From contig WRJP01000083.1 of assembly GCA_009778535.1 (NCBI GenBank), positions 1-8,156 of the forward strand: DNA of 8,156 nt, given 5' to 3'. The DNA comes from Propionibacteriaceae bacterium. GTDB taxonomy: Bacteria > Actinomycetota > Actinomycetes > Propionibacteriales > Propionibacteriaceae. Each line of letters starts with the position of its first letter. Positions within the stretch are counted from its first letter, which is position 1. Below, in pieces: positions 1 to 6,415 of the stretch. The notes beneath the pieces are model-generated. The model did no database searches and was not told the origin of the DNA. It saw only the letters and a list, made by a program, of their open reading frames with translations. Position numbers and translations under genes: made by a program.

Positions 1-60
1 TTAAATAACAACAATTGCAAACACCTGGGCGTACGAACTAGGAAACCCCGCGTAGCCGCG

Positions 61-148
61 CTAAAACTCGGCGTCCAAATGCGGGTTGACGGCGATAGCG
101 CTCGGGCCAAGCGGCCCGGGCGCGCCATCAAGAAAGGCCATCGCGGCT
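61..148 (-). other. GC-rich tail downstream of vapC with a 26-codon ORF of doubtful status
   Basis: After the vapC stop, the minus strand carries a markedly GC-rich stretch. One frame starts at an ATG at 141 and reads MAFLDGAPGPLGP through to a TAG at 61-63, ending HLDAEF. The frame is open further upstream into vapC, so it could be a remnant of the 3' end of another gene, or chance. It has no Shine-Dalgarno sequence and I recognise no family. Positions 1-60 are AT-richer and I see no gene in them. Confidence 0.2.
98..123 (-). terminator. Strong GC hairpin after vapC, possible terminator without a U-tract
   Basis: The arms GCGCTCGGGCC (98-108) and GGCCCGGGCGC (113-123) form an 11-bp stem around a 4-base loop. 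In plus-strand RNA one pair is a U-G wobble; in minus-strand RNA it is a C-A mismatch. The hairpin lies about 25 bases past the vapC stop, where a terminator would be expected. No T-run follows on either strand, so it is not a classical intrinsic terminator. U-tract-less hairpin terminators have been proposed in actinobacteria. It also lies inside the doubtful short ORF. Confidence 0.35.
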
Positions 149-538
149 TTAGGCAGACATGACGCCTGTGTGGGTGAAGTCGTCACCGACGAAAAGCAGT
201 GGCTCACCGGTGTCGATAGCTAGTGCATATGCGAAGCAATCTCCCAGGTTGAGGTGCGCCTGATGCCCGCTGCCGCGTCCAAAGTCGCAGTATGCGGCTC
301 TTGCCACTGCTGCCTGTTCAGCGGTGAAGGGCTCAGTGGTAATACCGTATGCAGCAAGTAGCGTATCGAGTCGTCGTTGATTTTCCGGTGCGATTCTCGA
401 ATCGAGGACGGCGTATAACTCGACTAGGGTCGCCGCCGAGATTTTCGGTGACGGATCATTGGTTAGTTTCTCACTGAGGGTCTGCCAACCGGGCTCGCGT
501 AACCAGATGGCAACCAGCGCAGATGTGTCCACTATCAC
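149..538 (-). CDS. vapC: VapC-family toxin, PIN-domain ribonuclease
   Basis: This 129-residue protein is the toxin half of a type II toxin-antitoxin module. VapC proteins are Mg2+-dependent PIN-domain endoribonucleases that cut tRNA or rRNA when freed from the antitoxin; the target cannot be read from sequence. The whole PIN fold is present: D4 in IVDTSAL, E40 in ATLVELY, D100 in LNLGDCFAYALA, and D119/D120 in the terminal GDDFTHT motif, so the acidic active site looks intact. The length is normal for the family. It starts with GTG at 538-536, and that codon overlaps the stop of the upstream vapB as GTGA, giving translational coupling and antitoxin-first synthesis. No frameshift or truncation is seen, so the toxin is probably functional if unneutralised. 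Confidence 0.92.
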   Translation of the reverse strand: MIVDTSALVAIWLREPGWQTLSEKLTNDPSPKISAATLVELYAVLDSRIAPENQRRLDTLLAAYGITTEPFTAEQAAVARAAYCDFGRGSGHQAHLNLGDCFAYALAIDTGEPLLFVGDDFTHTGVMSA

Positions 539-801
539 TGTGGTAGCCCCGCCTGGTCGTAGAGTGAGCCTTGACGCTCACGAATAGCACGGATCTCGTC
601 AGCGGTTTGAGTCTGCCAGATCGCTGCCAAGACAGCGTCGACATCTTGGGTTGCTGGCCGCTCTAATGCGGCCAGTCGAGCGCTGACCGCATCATTTATG
701 GCTTGTACTTGTGAGGTGTTGAGCCGATTCGCCAAGGTGGCAACCAGCTGTATCGTCACTGGATTCTTCACATTCAGACTCATATCCACAGCGTACACCA
801 T
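535..801 (-). CDS. vapB: VapB-type antitoxin, PSK-operon transcription factor family
   Basis: This 88-residue partner of the adjacent VapC resembles the Rv0623-like/PSK transcription-factor antitoxins, which typically begin MSLNIKNP and have an N-terminal DNA-binding part and a C-terminal toxin-neutralising tail. Here MSLNVKNP begins at residue 7, followed by a helical segment (residues 15-47) and an acidic/amphipathic C-terminal region (residues 52-85) likely to wrap VapC. Two starts are possible. ATG at 801 has AAGG four bases upstream. ATG at 783 matches the usual family start but has a poor ribosome site. I give the longer form. The gene overlaps vapC by four bases and is probably autoregulated by the VapBC complex; repeats that could serve as an operator lie at 794-830. 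Confidence 0.88.
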   Translation of the reverse strand: MVYAVDMSLNVKNPVTIQLVATLANRLNTSQVQAINDAVSARLAALERPATQDVDAVLAAIWQTQTADEIRAIRERQGSLYDQAGLPQ

Positions 802-830
802 GGTACCTTGTATTACACCAATCTACCTTG
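794..830. repeat. Two 17-bp near-identical tandem repeats, 20-bp period, at the vapB start
   Basis: TACACCATGGTACCTTG at 794-810 recurs as TACACCAATCTACCTTG at 814-830; 14 of 17 positions agree, and the starts are exactly 20 bp apart, about two helical turns. The first copy contains the ATG at 801 on the minus strand and an 8-bp palindrome ACCATGGT (797-804). A further inverted pair, ACCTT (825-829) and AAGGT (836-840), abuts the second copy. This arrangement suits cooperative binding by the VapBC complex, but the operator role is an inference from position and phasing. Confidence 0.55.
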
Positions 831-880
831 CGCTGAAGGTCTACCAGCAGTCGGGTAAACAAAGTAATTAGCGGGCTAGG

Positions 881-908
881 TTCTGTTACCAAAGTCCTCC
901 GGTAGAAT
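881..908 (+). promoter_or_regulatory. Probable proS promoter, leaderless transcript
   Basis: TAGAAT at 903-908 is a good -10 hexamer (5 of 6 to TATAAT). The best -35 is the weak TTCTGT at 881-886 with a 16-base spacer. Transcription would begin near 914-917, at or just before the proS start codon (GTG 917 or ATG 920). No Shine-Dalgarno sequence is present, so translation is probably leaderless, which is common in actinobacteria. The 115-bp gap is shared with the divergent vapBC operon. Confidence 0.5.
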
Positions 909-916
909 AAACGGCT

Positions 917-2713
917 GTGATGACTCGACTATCTTCGTACTTTGTCAGAACGCTGCGCCAAGATCCGGCAGATGCCGAAGTCCCGAGCCATAAATGGCTG
1001 GTACGCGCCGGTTATATCAGACGAGTAGCACCCGGCCTCTATTCCTGGTTGCCGCTAGGACTACGGGTGATGCACAAGATCGAGAAGCTAGTTCGAGAAG
1101 AGATGGACGCTTGCGGTGCTATCGAGGTGCGCTTCCCAGGATTACTTCCCAGAGAACCCTACGAGTTGACACAGCGATGGACAGATTACGGCGACACCCT
1201 ATTTCGGCTGCAAGATCGCAAAGGGGCGGACTACCTACTGGGACCAACACATGAAGAATTCTTTACGCTCCTGGTGAAAGACCTTTATTCCTCGTACAAA
1301 GACTTGCCGCTGACGCTGTACCAAATTCAAACCAAATATCGTGACGAGGCTCGCCCGCGAGCAGGACTACTGCGCTGTCGCGAGTTCGTGATGAAAGATG
1401 CCTACACCTTCGACATCGACGATGCCGGTTTGGCGAAGGGTTATCAGAATCAACGTGACGCATACATCAAGATTTTTGACCGGCTGGGAATCAAATACGT
1501 GATCGTAACCGCTATGTCCGGAGCTATGGGAGGGTCGCGTTCGGAGGAGTTTCTTGCACTTGCCGAGAACGGAGAAGATACCTTCGTGCAGTCGCCCGGG
1601 GGATTTGCAGCTAATGCCGAAGCGGTACGTTTTCCGCTCGCCGAGCCGGTTGATTGGAGCGAAGTCGGGGAAATCCAGGTTGTGGATACTCCAGGCACTG
1701 GCACGATCATTGAATTAGTGGAAATGCTTAACCAGCGCTACCCGTGTGCTGATCGCGTTTGGGAGGCCGGGGACACTCTGAAGAATGTCGCCTTCATGTT
1801 GACTGACTCTGATGGCAGCAAAACTCCGCTAATCATCGGATTGCCAGGCGATAGAGAAGTCGATGCAAAGCGTCTGGCTGCTGCGGTCGAACCGGCAATC
1901 GCCGAACCGTTCACAGATGCGGATTTCGCGGCATACCCGCAACTTACCAAGGGGTACATCGGGTCGGTGTTATACGTGAACCAGCAGGCGACACAGGTGT
2001 TAGGGGAGCAGCGGGAATTCAAGATTCGCTACTTGACCGACCCTAGGGTTGGCGCAGGTTCAGCTTGGGTTACCGGCGCAAACGTCCCAGATCAACATCA
2101 GCTTAATGTGGTTGCCGGACGTGACTTTGCCGCTGACGGAATAATCGATGTAGCCGAGATTCATGACGGTGACCCAGCTCCCGATGGGTCAGGGCCACTT
2201 AGCCTGGCGCGGGGGATTGAGATCGGGCACGTTTTCCAACTCGGACGTAAATATGCCGACGCCCTTGGATTGCAGGTACTAGACCAGAACGGAAAGCTGG
2301 TCACTGTCACTATGGGCTCCTATGGGCTCGGCGTATCCCGACTGGTGGCCACCATCGCCGAAACAACCTGCGACGAGAAAGGTTTGGCCTGGCCGCGCAT
2401 CGTGGCTCCCTTCGATGTACACATCATCGCAGCAGGTAAAGACGAAGCAGTACTAGCAGCCGCCGAAGAGCTTGCAGCCAAACTCGACAGTGTCGGCGTG
2501 GAAGTGATCTTGGACGACCGCAAAGTCAGCCCCGGAGTGAAATTCGCCGACGGCGAATTGCTGGGCATCCCGACGTTGGTGGTAATCGGCCGTGGTCTAG
2601 CAACCGGTGTCGTTGAAGTCCGAGACCGCGCTAGTGGAGCTTCCCAAGAAGTGCCAGTCGAGGCGGTATACGATCACCTGATTTCACAGATCAGGAATGA
2701 GCTACCGGTTTAG
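917..2713 (+). CDS. proS: Prolyl-tRNA synthetase, bacterial type with editing domain
   Basis: This cytoplasmic class II aminoacyl-tRNA synthetase charges tRNA-Pro with proline. At 598 residues it is the usual length of the bacterial (ProS type 1) form. The N-terminal signature VPSHKWLVRAGYIRRVAPG spans residues 22-40. The catalytic core has GPTHEE (109-114), motif 2 from YRDEARPRAG to EFVMKDAYTF (141-165), and motif 3 MGSYGLGVSRLV (466-477). Between motifs 2 and 3, about residues 224-400, is the YbaK-like INS domain that hydrolyses Ala-tRNA-Pro; its conserved lysine is probably K290 (LKNVAF), with GDRE at 311-314. The anticodon-binding domain fills residues 495-598. The start is GTG 917 or ATG 920; neither has a Shine-Dalgarno sequence, and a -10 box just upstream suggests a leaderless message. 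The stop overlaps the convergent DUF4173 gene by 12 bp. Confidence 0.98.
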   Translation: MMTRLSSYFVRTLRQDPADAEVPSHKWLVRAGYIRRVAPGLYSWLPLGLRVMHKIEKLVREEMDACGAIEVRFPGLLPREPYELTQRWTDYGDTLFRLQDRKGADYLLGPTHEEFFTLLVKDLYSSYKDLPLTLYQIQTKYRDEARPRAGLLRCREFVMKDAYTFDIDDAGLAKGYQNQRDAYIKIFDRLGIKYVIVTAMSGAMGGSRSEEFLALAENGEDTFVQSPGGFAANAEAVRFPLAEPVDWSEVGEIQVVDTPGTGTIIELVEMLNQRYPCADRVWEAGDTLKNVAFMLTDSDGSKTPLIIGLPGDREVDAKRLAAAVEPAIAEPFTDADFAAYPQLTKGYIGSVLYVNQQATQVLGEQREFKIRYLTDPRVGAGSAWVTGANVPDQHQLNVVAGRDFAADGIIDVAEIHDGDPAPDGSGPLSLARGIEIGHVFQLGRKYADALGLQVLDQNGKLVTVTMGSYGLGVSRLVATIAETTCDEKGLAWPRIVAPFDVHIIAAGKDEAVLAAAEELAAKLDSVGVEVILDDRKVSPGVKFADGELLGIPTLVVIGRGLATGVVEVRDRASGASQEVPVEAVYDHLISQIRNELPV

Positions 2714-4342
2714 GACAGACTGAAGATTCCAATCTGGGAATTGTGTCTTGTCGAATTGGTGGAATTCGCCTTTCTCCAACACAGTCTTAAGTGCTGATTG
2801 TGCCTGGAAGCTGACGATGGAATCTTCAGCATTTTCGACTAGGTTTTTCAGCGCTGGGATGGCTGCGTCATTGAGTTCTTGTAGTTGCGACACATCCATA
2901 CTTACCCCAGCATTTAAATATCGGTCGACGTTGTAGTCAGCGATGAATCCATCGGTGTTTGCGAACCCCAGTCCCAAGCAGGCTACTGCACAGACCAACG
3001 CAATCGGTCTTCCAGCGTCGAATGGTCGAAGTTGCCAAATCAGCAAGATTATAAATACTGCACCTAACAGCAGCAAGAACCACAAGGCGTACAACCGCAG
3101 TCTTGAAAACCCATAGGTGTCAATGTAGAGCAGTAACTTACTTAGTGCGGTGACGATCAGCAGCAAGGTAAAGCCCGAGATAGTGATGCCCAACACTCGA
3201 AGTGCCCTCGGATATTGCTTGGGTTCACGTTTTGCGAACAGGTAGGCGAAACCCAGCGCGAAAAGGTTAATAAACGCAACTCCACACAGTTCGAAGAAAC
3301 CGCGCCTAGCATATTCGGCGTAGGTGAACCCTCCAGGCAGATTTCCGGCAACCGCTGAGAACAAGTAGCTCCCCATCGAGATGAAGAAGAAAAAGTAGAT
3401 CATGTTGAGCAAAATCAACGGCGTGTATATGGCAACTACTGCGATTTTATGACTAGCGGTGATGAGCGAGTTAGTCTTTTGTTCAGTGAGCGAATCGGTG
3501 TAATACCTGCGGGCGTTTCCACACAGAACGGCGAAAATGTATGCAGCTACTAATGTTGCTGCGATCAATTGCAGTCCGTGTAGCACGATTTCATCAAGAA
3601 AATCTAGTTTCCACAGCCAGTGCAATGATCGTTCGAATGCGATGTCAGCCGAAGCCAGTAGGTTCAGCACTAATGCAAAAATCGGGATACAGATTAAGCA
3701 GCTCAATACCACGATGCCTACTGTCTTGAGTTTGAACCGCTGTGACCGGATTGGCCAAGCCAGGCTTTGGAACCACCTGCCGTAATTTGTGATCGGGACG
3801 ATCATTATTTGGTTGACTAGATCGGCAGCAATATAACCGGAGAATCCTTGCACGGCGTTGGTACGACAGGTATATGCCACCCAAAGCAGGCACAAGCTGA
3901 TCGAAACTAGGTAGAAGAAGAACTCAATGTCACGGGCGTCCATCAGTGTGAAGCGCAGGGCGGAGATTAGAGCTAATCCCGCCATGACCCAGCTAGCGCG
4001 GGTCTGTTTGATCTTCAGCCAGGATAAGTACCCAAAACTCACCCCTATACAGCCCAGCAAGAACACGCTGGTTCCTACTCCCGCCGGAAAGATAATTACA
4101 TGCCACTCCCAGGCCAGGTATGCCAAAACGGTTAGGCAGCAAACCGCGATAAAGTCGCCTGATCGGGGTTGGAATTTCGCTGTAGCCGCTGGTGTTGGAG
4201 GATAATAAGGTGGGAATAGCGGTTGCTGCGCCATGTTAGCTTCAGTTCTTGGATTCGATGGGTTTCGGTTCTCGACAGATATGTGATAATCGACTTCATT
4301 TAGCATGACATTTGTATTATTGAAAGACGCTTCAGGCTTCAT
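2702..4342 (-). CDS. DUF4173 multi-pass membrane protein
   Basis: This is a large integral membrane protein whose core matches the DUF4173 (DUF4153-type) family, recognised from the segments YAEYARRGFFEL, YGFSRLRLYALWF and DGFIADYNVDRYLNAG. Its function is unknown. Counting from the ATG at 4342 (546 residues), the first 60 or so are hydrophilic and proline-rich (PLFPPYYPPTP). About ten hydrophobic segments follow between residues 64 and 462, then a soluble C-terminal tail of about 80 residues. The ATG at 4342 overlaps the stop of the HTH gene by 11 bases and has GGAAAG eight bases upstream, so coupled translation is likely. An in-frame ATG at 4360 would add six residues but has a weaker site; an ATG at 4234 (MAQQPLFPPYY) is also possible. 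It is the last gene of the operon. Confidence 0.85.
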   Translation of the reverse strand: MKPEASFNNTNVMLNEVDYHISVENRNPSNPRTEANMAQQPLFPPYYPPTPAATAKFQPRSGDFIAVCCLTVLAYLAWEWHVIIFPAGVGTSVFLLGCIGVSFGYLSWLKIKQTRASWVMAGLALISALRFTLMDARDIEFFFYLVSISLCLLWVAYTCRTNAVQGFSGYIAADLVNQIMIVPITNYGRWFQSLAWPIRSQRFKLKTVGIVVLSCLICIPIFALVLNLLASADIAFERSLHWLWKLDFLDEIVLHGLQLIAATLVAAYIFAVLCGNARRYYTDSLTEQKTNSLITASHKIAVVAIYTPLILLNMIYFFFFISMGSYLFSAVAGNLPGGFTYAEYARRGFFELCGVAFINLFALGFAYLFAKREPKQYPRALRVLGITISGFTLLLIVTALSKLLLYIDTYGFSRLRLYALWFLLLLGAVFIILLIWQLRPFDAGRPIALVCAVACLGLGFANTDGFIADYNVDRYLNAGVSMDVSQLQELNDAAIPALKNLVENAEDSIVSFQAQSALKTVLEKGEFHQFDKTQFPDWNLQSVLNR

Positions 4343-4553
4343 CGGATTCACTTTCCACATAGCTCACTAAGTCACCTGGTTGACAGTCGAGTTCGCGACA
4401 CAAGGCTGCGAGCGTCGAGAAGCGGATGGCTTTGGCTTTGTCGTTTTTCAACACTGAAAGATTTGCGGGTGTTATTCCAATGCGTTCAGCAAGGTCGCCG
4501 GCAGCGATTTTACGTTTCGCCATCATCACGTCAAGGGTCATTTGTATCTTCAT
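4332..4553 (-). CDS. Small Cro/C1-type HTH regulator, YozG-like
   Basis: This 73-residue protein consists almost entirely of one helix-turn-helix domain of the compact XRE (HTH_26/YozG-like) type. The HTH core is DLAERIGITPANLSVLKNDK (residues 20-39), followed by the family-typical KAIRFSTLAALCRELDCQPGDL (41-62) and a short acidic tail. Such regulators are very often encoded next to DUF2975 membrane proteins, as here. ATG 4553 is supported by AGGGA at 4566-4562, eight bases upstream and overlapping the DUF2975 stop codon. Only 11 bases separate the two genes. It probably binds its own promoter; the repeats at 5084-5122 are the obvious target. No sensor domain is present, so any signal must come from a partner, perhaps the membrane proteins. 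Confidence 0.92.
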   Translation of the reverse strand: MKIQMTLDVMMAKRKIAAGDLAERIGITPANLSVLKNDKAKAIRFSTLAALCRELDCQPGDLVSYVESESDEA

Positions 4554-4564
4554 GGTTACCGTCC

Positions 4565-5047
4565 CTAGATCGTGAGATCGTTTTCGGCTTTAATCTCGGT
4601 AGCCGCAGCGATCAGGTTCTTAACGACCCGCAAGATCACGCCAACGAAGCCGCAGATTAACCCCAATGCCCCGAAAGTCAGCGAGATAGGTATTCCTGCC
4701 AAACAGATCACTCCGCCTGCAAAACTTGCCCAACTAATGATTCGCAGCAACCTCACATTGGCAGCGTCGAATATCACTTGACGGCGAATGTTATGCAGAA
4801 TCTTGTAAGTGGCAAAAAGTGCAATCAAGGCTGGGATGCAAAAGCAGTAATAGATCGCCAATAACCAAATCCAGAAGTCGGTGTACATCGCAAAAAACCA
4901 AGTAACGTGGTCGAGTGCTGTTGGTAGGTTACCTACGAGGAACCCGCTTCTGGTTAGCGGTAAAAATATTCCGGTCAAAATCGTGAGCCCGATCATGGCG
5001 AACGTACACCAGAGGGAGAGGGTTACCGATCGATCCTTTGTCCACAT
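4565..5047 (-). CDS. DUF2975 membrane protein
   Basis: This 160-residue integral membrane protein is of the DUF2975 (YoaS-like) family, whose function is unknown. It shows about four hydrophobic segments (roughly residues 9-30, 57-80, 103-123 and 124-141). The family hallmarks are present: a cytoplasmic-looking loop with FDAANVRLLRIISW (93-106), and the closing ILRVVKN...EIKAENDLTI (138-160), which is nearly diagnostic. I take ATG 5047 as the start because AAAGGA lies five bases upstream; the ATG at 5071 would add eight residues and has no ribosome site. It is the first gene of the operon, followed 11 bases later by its usual partner, the small HTH regulator. Confidence 0.92.
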   Translation of the reverse strand: MWTKDRSVTLSLWCTFAMIGLTILTGIFLPLTRSGFLVGNLPTALDHVTWFFAMYTDFWIWLLAIYYCFCIPALIALFATYKILHNIRRQVIFDAANVRLLRIISWASFAGGVICLAGIPISLTFGALGLICGFVGVILRVVKNLIAAATEIKAENDLTI

Positions 5048-5052
5048 GGGAG

Positions 5053-5058
5053 TCCTTT
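5053..5058 (-). promoter_or_regulatory. Ribosome binding site fixing the DUF2975 start at 5047
   Basis: AAAGGA on the minus strand sits five bases before ATG 5047. The longer alternative at 5071 has no comparable sequence ahead of it. Confidence 0.7.
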
Positions 5059-5083
5059 CTTCGGTTCCCATGGTAGTCGGTAT

Positions 5084-5122
5084 TTATCGAAAAACAATAA
5101 GAAAATGCTGAAAAACGATAAG
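5084..5122. promoter_or_regulatory. Candidate operator of the DUF2975-HTH-DUF4173 operon
   Basis: On the plus strand GAAAAACAATAAG (5089-5101) and GAAAAACGATAAG (5110-5122) agree at 12 of 13 bases and start 21 bp apart, two helical turns. The first copy overlaps an inverted repeat, TTATCG (5084-5089), five A's, then CAATAA (5095-5100), one base short of perfect symmetry. The minus-strand reading, TTATTG-T5-CGATAA, lies 37 bases before the DUF2975 start, in the expected promoter zone (possible -10 GATAAA). Binding by the operon's own HTH protein is inferred. Confidence 0.55.
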
Positions 5123-5159
5123 TTCGCGTTCTTCGCTAGCAGAGCCGTCTAAGCGAGTG

Positions 5160-6314
5160 TTACTTGGCTGCCATTTCCTTGAGGTAGCAGGTCACAGCCA
5201 CACCCAAAACGTCTTTGCCGCTGACCTGATGCAACGCACGTTCTATACCGCTCAGCACCGCCACCACGTCGTTGATGTCAATGTTTCCCATGTGTCCCAG
5301 GCGGAACATCTTGCCTGCATAGTTGGCAAGCCCCCCAGCCACAGTGAAGCCTTCAGCAGCAAGTGTGGTGCGGAATTGCAGATCGTCGACGCCTTCGGGG
5401 TAGCACAGGTTGGATAGGGTGATCGCGCGATGGCCTGGTTCAGCCAACACGCGCAGTCCAATGGCTTCAAGGGCAGATTGCATGGCGAGCGCGTTCTTGC
5501 GGTGGCGCTCGTCGCGGACACTCAGCCCGCCTTCTGCAACGATTAACTCCAGCGACTTCTGCAACGCCCAAACCAGATTGATAGCAGGAGTGGCGAAATA
5601 CTTTGATGGGTCGTCCATGATGGGCAGCCACTTGGCGAAGTCGCAGTAGTACTCGGGGATGGTCTCACCGAGGGATTCACGGCGTGCAAGAGCTTTCTGA
5701 CTTGCCCACAGCATCATCAGCCCCGGGCATACCCCAAACGCCTTCTGGCTTCCGGTGAACAAGATGTCTATATTCATGCCATCAACATCTTCATTCTCGG
5801 CTCCGGTGGCGCAAACCCCGTCAACAATGAAGATCGTGTCAGCGAATTTCCGCATCAACTCGCCGACTTCCGCAACCGGAGCGACAACGCCAGTCGAGGT
5901 GTCAACATGGGTTAAGGTCATGGCTGCATAGGCGTGTTGGGAAAGCTGCGCTTCAATCTGGGTCAGCGGGACTATCTGACCCCATTCGGACTGCAATACG
6001 TCTACAACTAGACCCTTTCGGGTGCAGATGTCGATGAACCTGTCGCCGAAGAACCCGTGGCTGACGATCAACACCCGATCGCCACGCTTCGTCGTATTTG
6101 ATATGGCCATCTCCATAGCTAAGGTTCCCGACGCGGCCACCACGAAGGTCTTTCCAGAACAGTTCAGAAGCTGACCCAACCCGTCGATGGTGGCTTTGTA
6201 ATCTGCCACGAAGCGTGGGTCACCGAAGGCTTGGATTTCACGCGCCATCTCGTCGCGGATTGCTTTCACTACTGGGGTAGGGCCGGGAATCATTACCTGT
6301 TTTTCATTGAACAT
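5160..6314 (-). CDS. Class V PLP aminotransferase, alanine/serine-glyoxylate family
   Basis: This cytoplasmic fold-type I PLP enzyme belongs to the group containing alanine-glyoxylate and serine-glyoxylate aminotransferases and PucG. Such enzymes move an amino group onto glyoxylate or a related keto acid. Counting from ATG 6314 (384 residues), it shows the opening MIPGPTPV (8-15), the cofactor-phosphate loop ASGTLAME (61-68), HVDTSTGV (136-143), the pyridine-binding aspartate D165 in VDGVCATG, the Schiff-base lysine K191 in GSQKAFG, and the closing FRLGHMGNI (337-345). It looks complete and active. ATG 6314 has AAAGGA eight bases upstream; ATGs at 6332 and 6323 are in frame but badly placed. 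The gene stands alone with its own promoter region, and no glyoxylate or purine pathway gene is nearby, so the substrate is open. Confidence 0.88.
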   Translation of the reverse strand: MFNEKQVMIPGPTPVVKAIRDEMAREIQAFGDPRFVADYKATIDGLGQLLNCSGKTFVVAASGTLAMEMAISNTTKRGDRVLIVSHGFFGDRFIDICTRKGLVVDVLQSEWGQIVPLTQIEAQLSQHAYAAMTLTHVDTSTGVVAPVAEVGELMRKFADTIFIVDGVCATGAENEDVDGMNIDILFTGSQKAFGVCPGLMMLWASQKALARRESLGETIPEYYCDFAKWLPIMDDPSKYFATPAINLVWALQKSLELIVAEGGLSVRDERHRKNALAMQSALEAIGLRVLAEPGHRAITLSNLCYPEGVDDLQFRTTLAAEGFTVAGGLANYAGKMFRLGHMGNIDINDVVAVLSGIERALHQVSGKDVLGVAVTCYLKEMAAK

Positions 6315-6322
6315 GGTGCGCA

Positions 6323-6328
6323 TCCTTT
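6323..6328 (-). promoter_or_regulatory. Ribosome binding site fixing the aminotransferase start at 6314
   Basis: AAAGGA on the minus strand lies eight bases before ATG 6314. It overlaps the upstream ATG at 6323, which makes that codon an unlikely start. Confidence 0.65.
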
Positions 6329-6350
6329 TCATCGATATTCTGCTTGAACC

Positions 6351-6375
6351 ATTTTAGCTAGACCTGGATAGCTAA
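6351..6375 (-). promoter_or_regulatory. Inverted repeat over the aminotransferase promoter, candidate operator
   Basis: TTAGCTA (6354-6360) and TAGCTAA (6369-6375) are perfect inverted copies with an 8-base spacer. On the minus strand the proximal arm runs into TAAAAT (6356-6351), a good -10 hexamer that would give a leader of about 30 bases ending at the Shine-Dalgarno site. No convincing -35 is seen. A repressor bound here would block RNA polymerase at the -10. Which protein binds is unknown, and no regulator gene is adjacent. A further AGCTAG lies at 6412-6417, near rimP. Confidence 0.5.
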
Positions 6376-6409
6376 TACACGCCGACTGTCTGCATGTTGC
6401 ATTTGCCGG

Positions 6410-6415
6410 TAAGCT
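6410..6415 (+). promoter_or_regulatory. Possible -10 box of the rimP-nusA-ylxR operon
   Basis: TAAGCT fits the loose actinobacterial TANNNT pattern. It would start transcription near 6422, leaving about 34 bases before the rimP ATG. No good -35 lies at the right distance; TTGCAT at 6397-6402 is too close. The call rests mainly on position. Confidence 0.25.

Noticed and set aside
813..840. vapB promoter with TTCAGC as -35 and TAATAC as -10 on the minus strand
   Set aside because: Both hexamers match consensus poorly; the position is plausible but not strong enough to annotate.
692..892. 66-residue minus-strand ORF over the vapB-proS gap
   Set aside because: It overlaps the vapB N-terminus in another frame, shows no family features and has no supported start.
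994..1254. Plus-strand ORF inside proS, and minus-strand ORFs at 1263-2568
   Set aside because: These are out-of-frame readings of proS with low-complexity, Arg/Ser-rich translations.
2677..2695. CCTGAT/ATCAGG hairpin in the last codons of proS as a terminator
   Set aside because: The stem is only 6 bp with a 7-base loop and no T-run on either strand, and it lies inside coding sequence.
2725..2742. GATTCC/GGAATT hairpin just after the proS stop
   Set aside because: It is a short AT-rich stem with a terminal G-U pair, followed by GTGTCTTG rather than a T-run, and it lies inside the DUF4173 gene.
3537..4205. Plus-strand ORFs of 62-92 residues opposite the DUF4173 gene
   Set aside because: They are antisense shadows of a hydrophobic coding sequence and lack ribosome sites and family features.
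5123..5159. TCGCTTAG...CTAGCGA hairpin as terminator of the aminotransferase
   Set aside because: The stem is short with a bulge and a 9-base loop; the T-rich stretch begins too far downstream and is better explained by the operator repeats.
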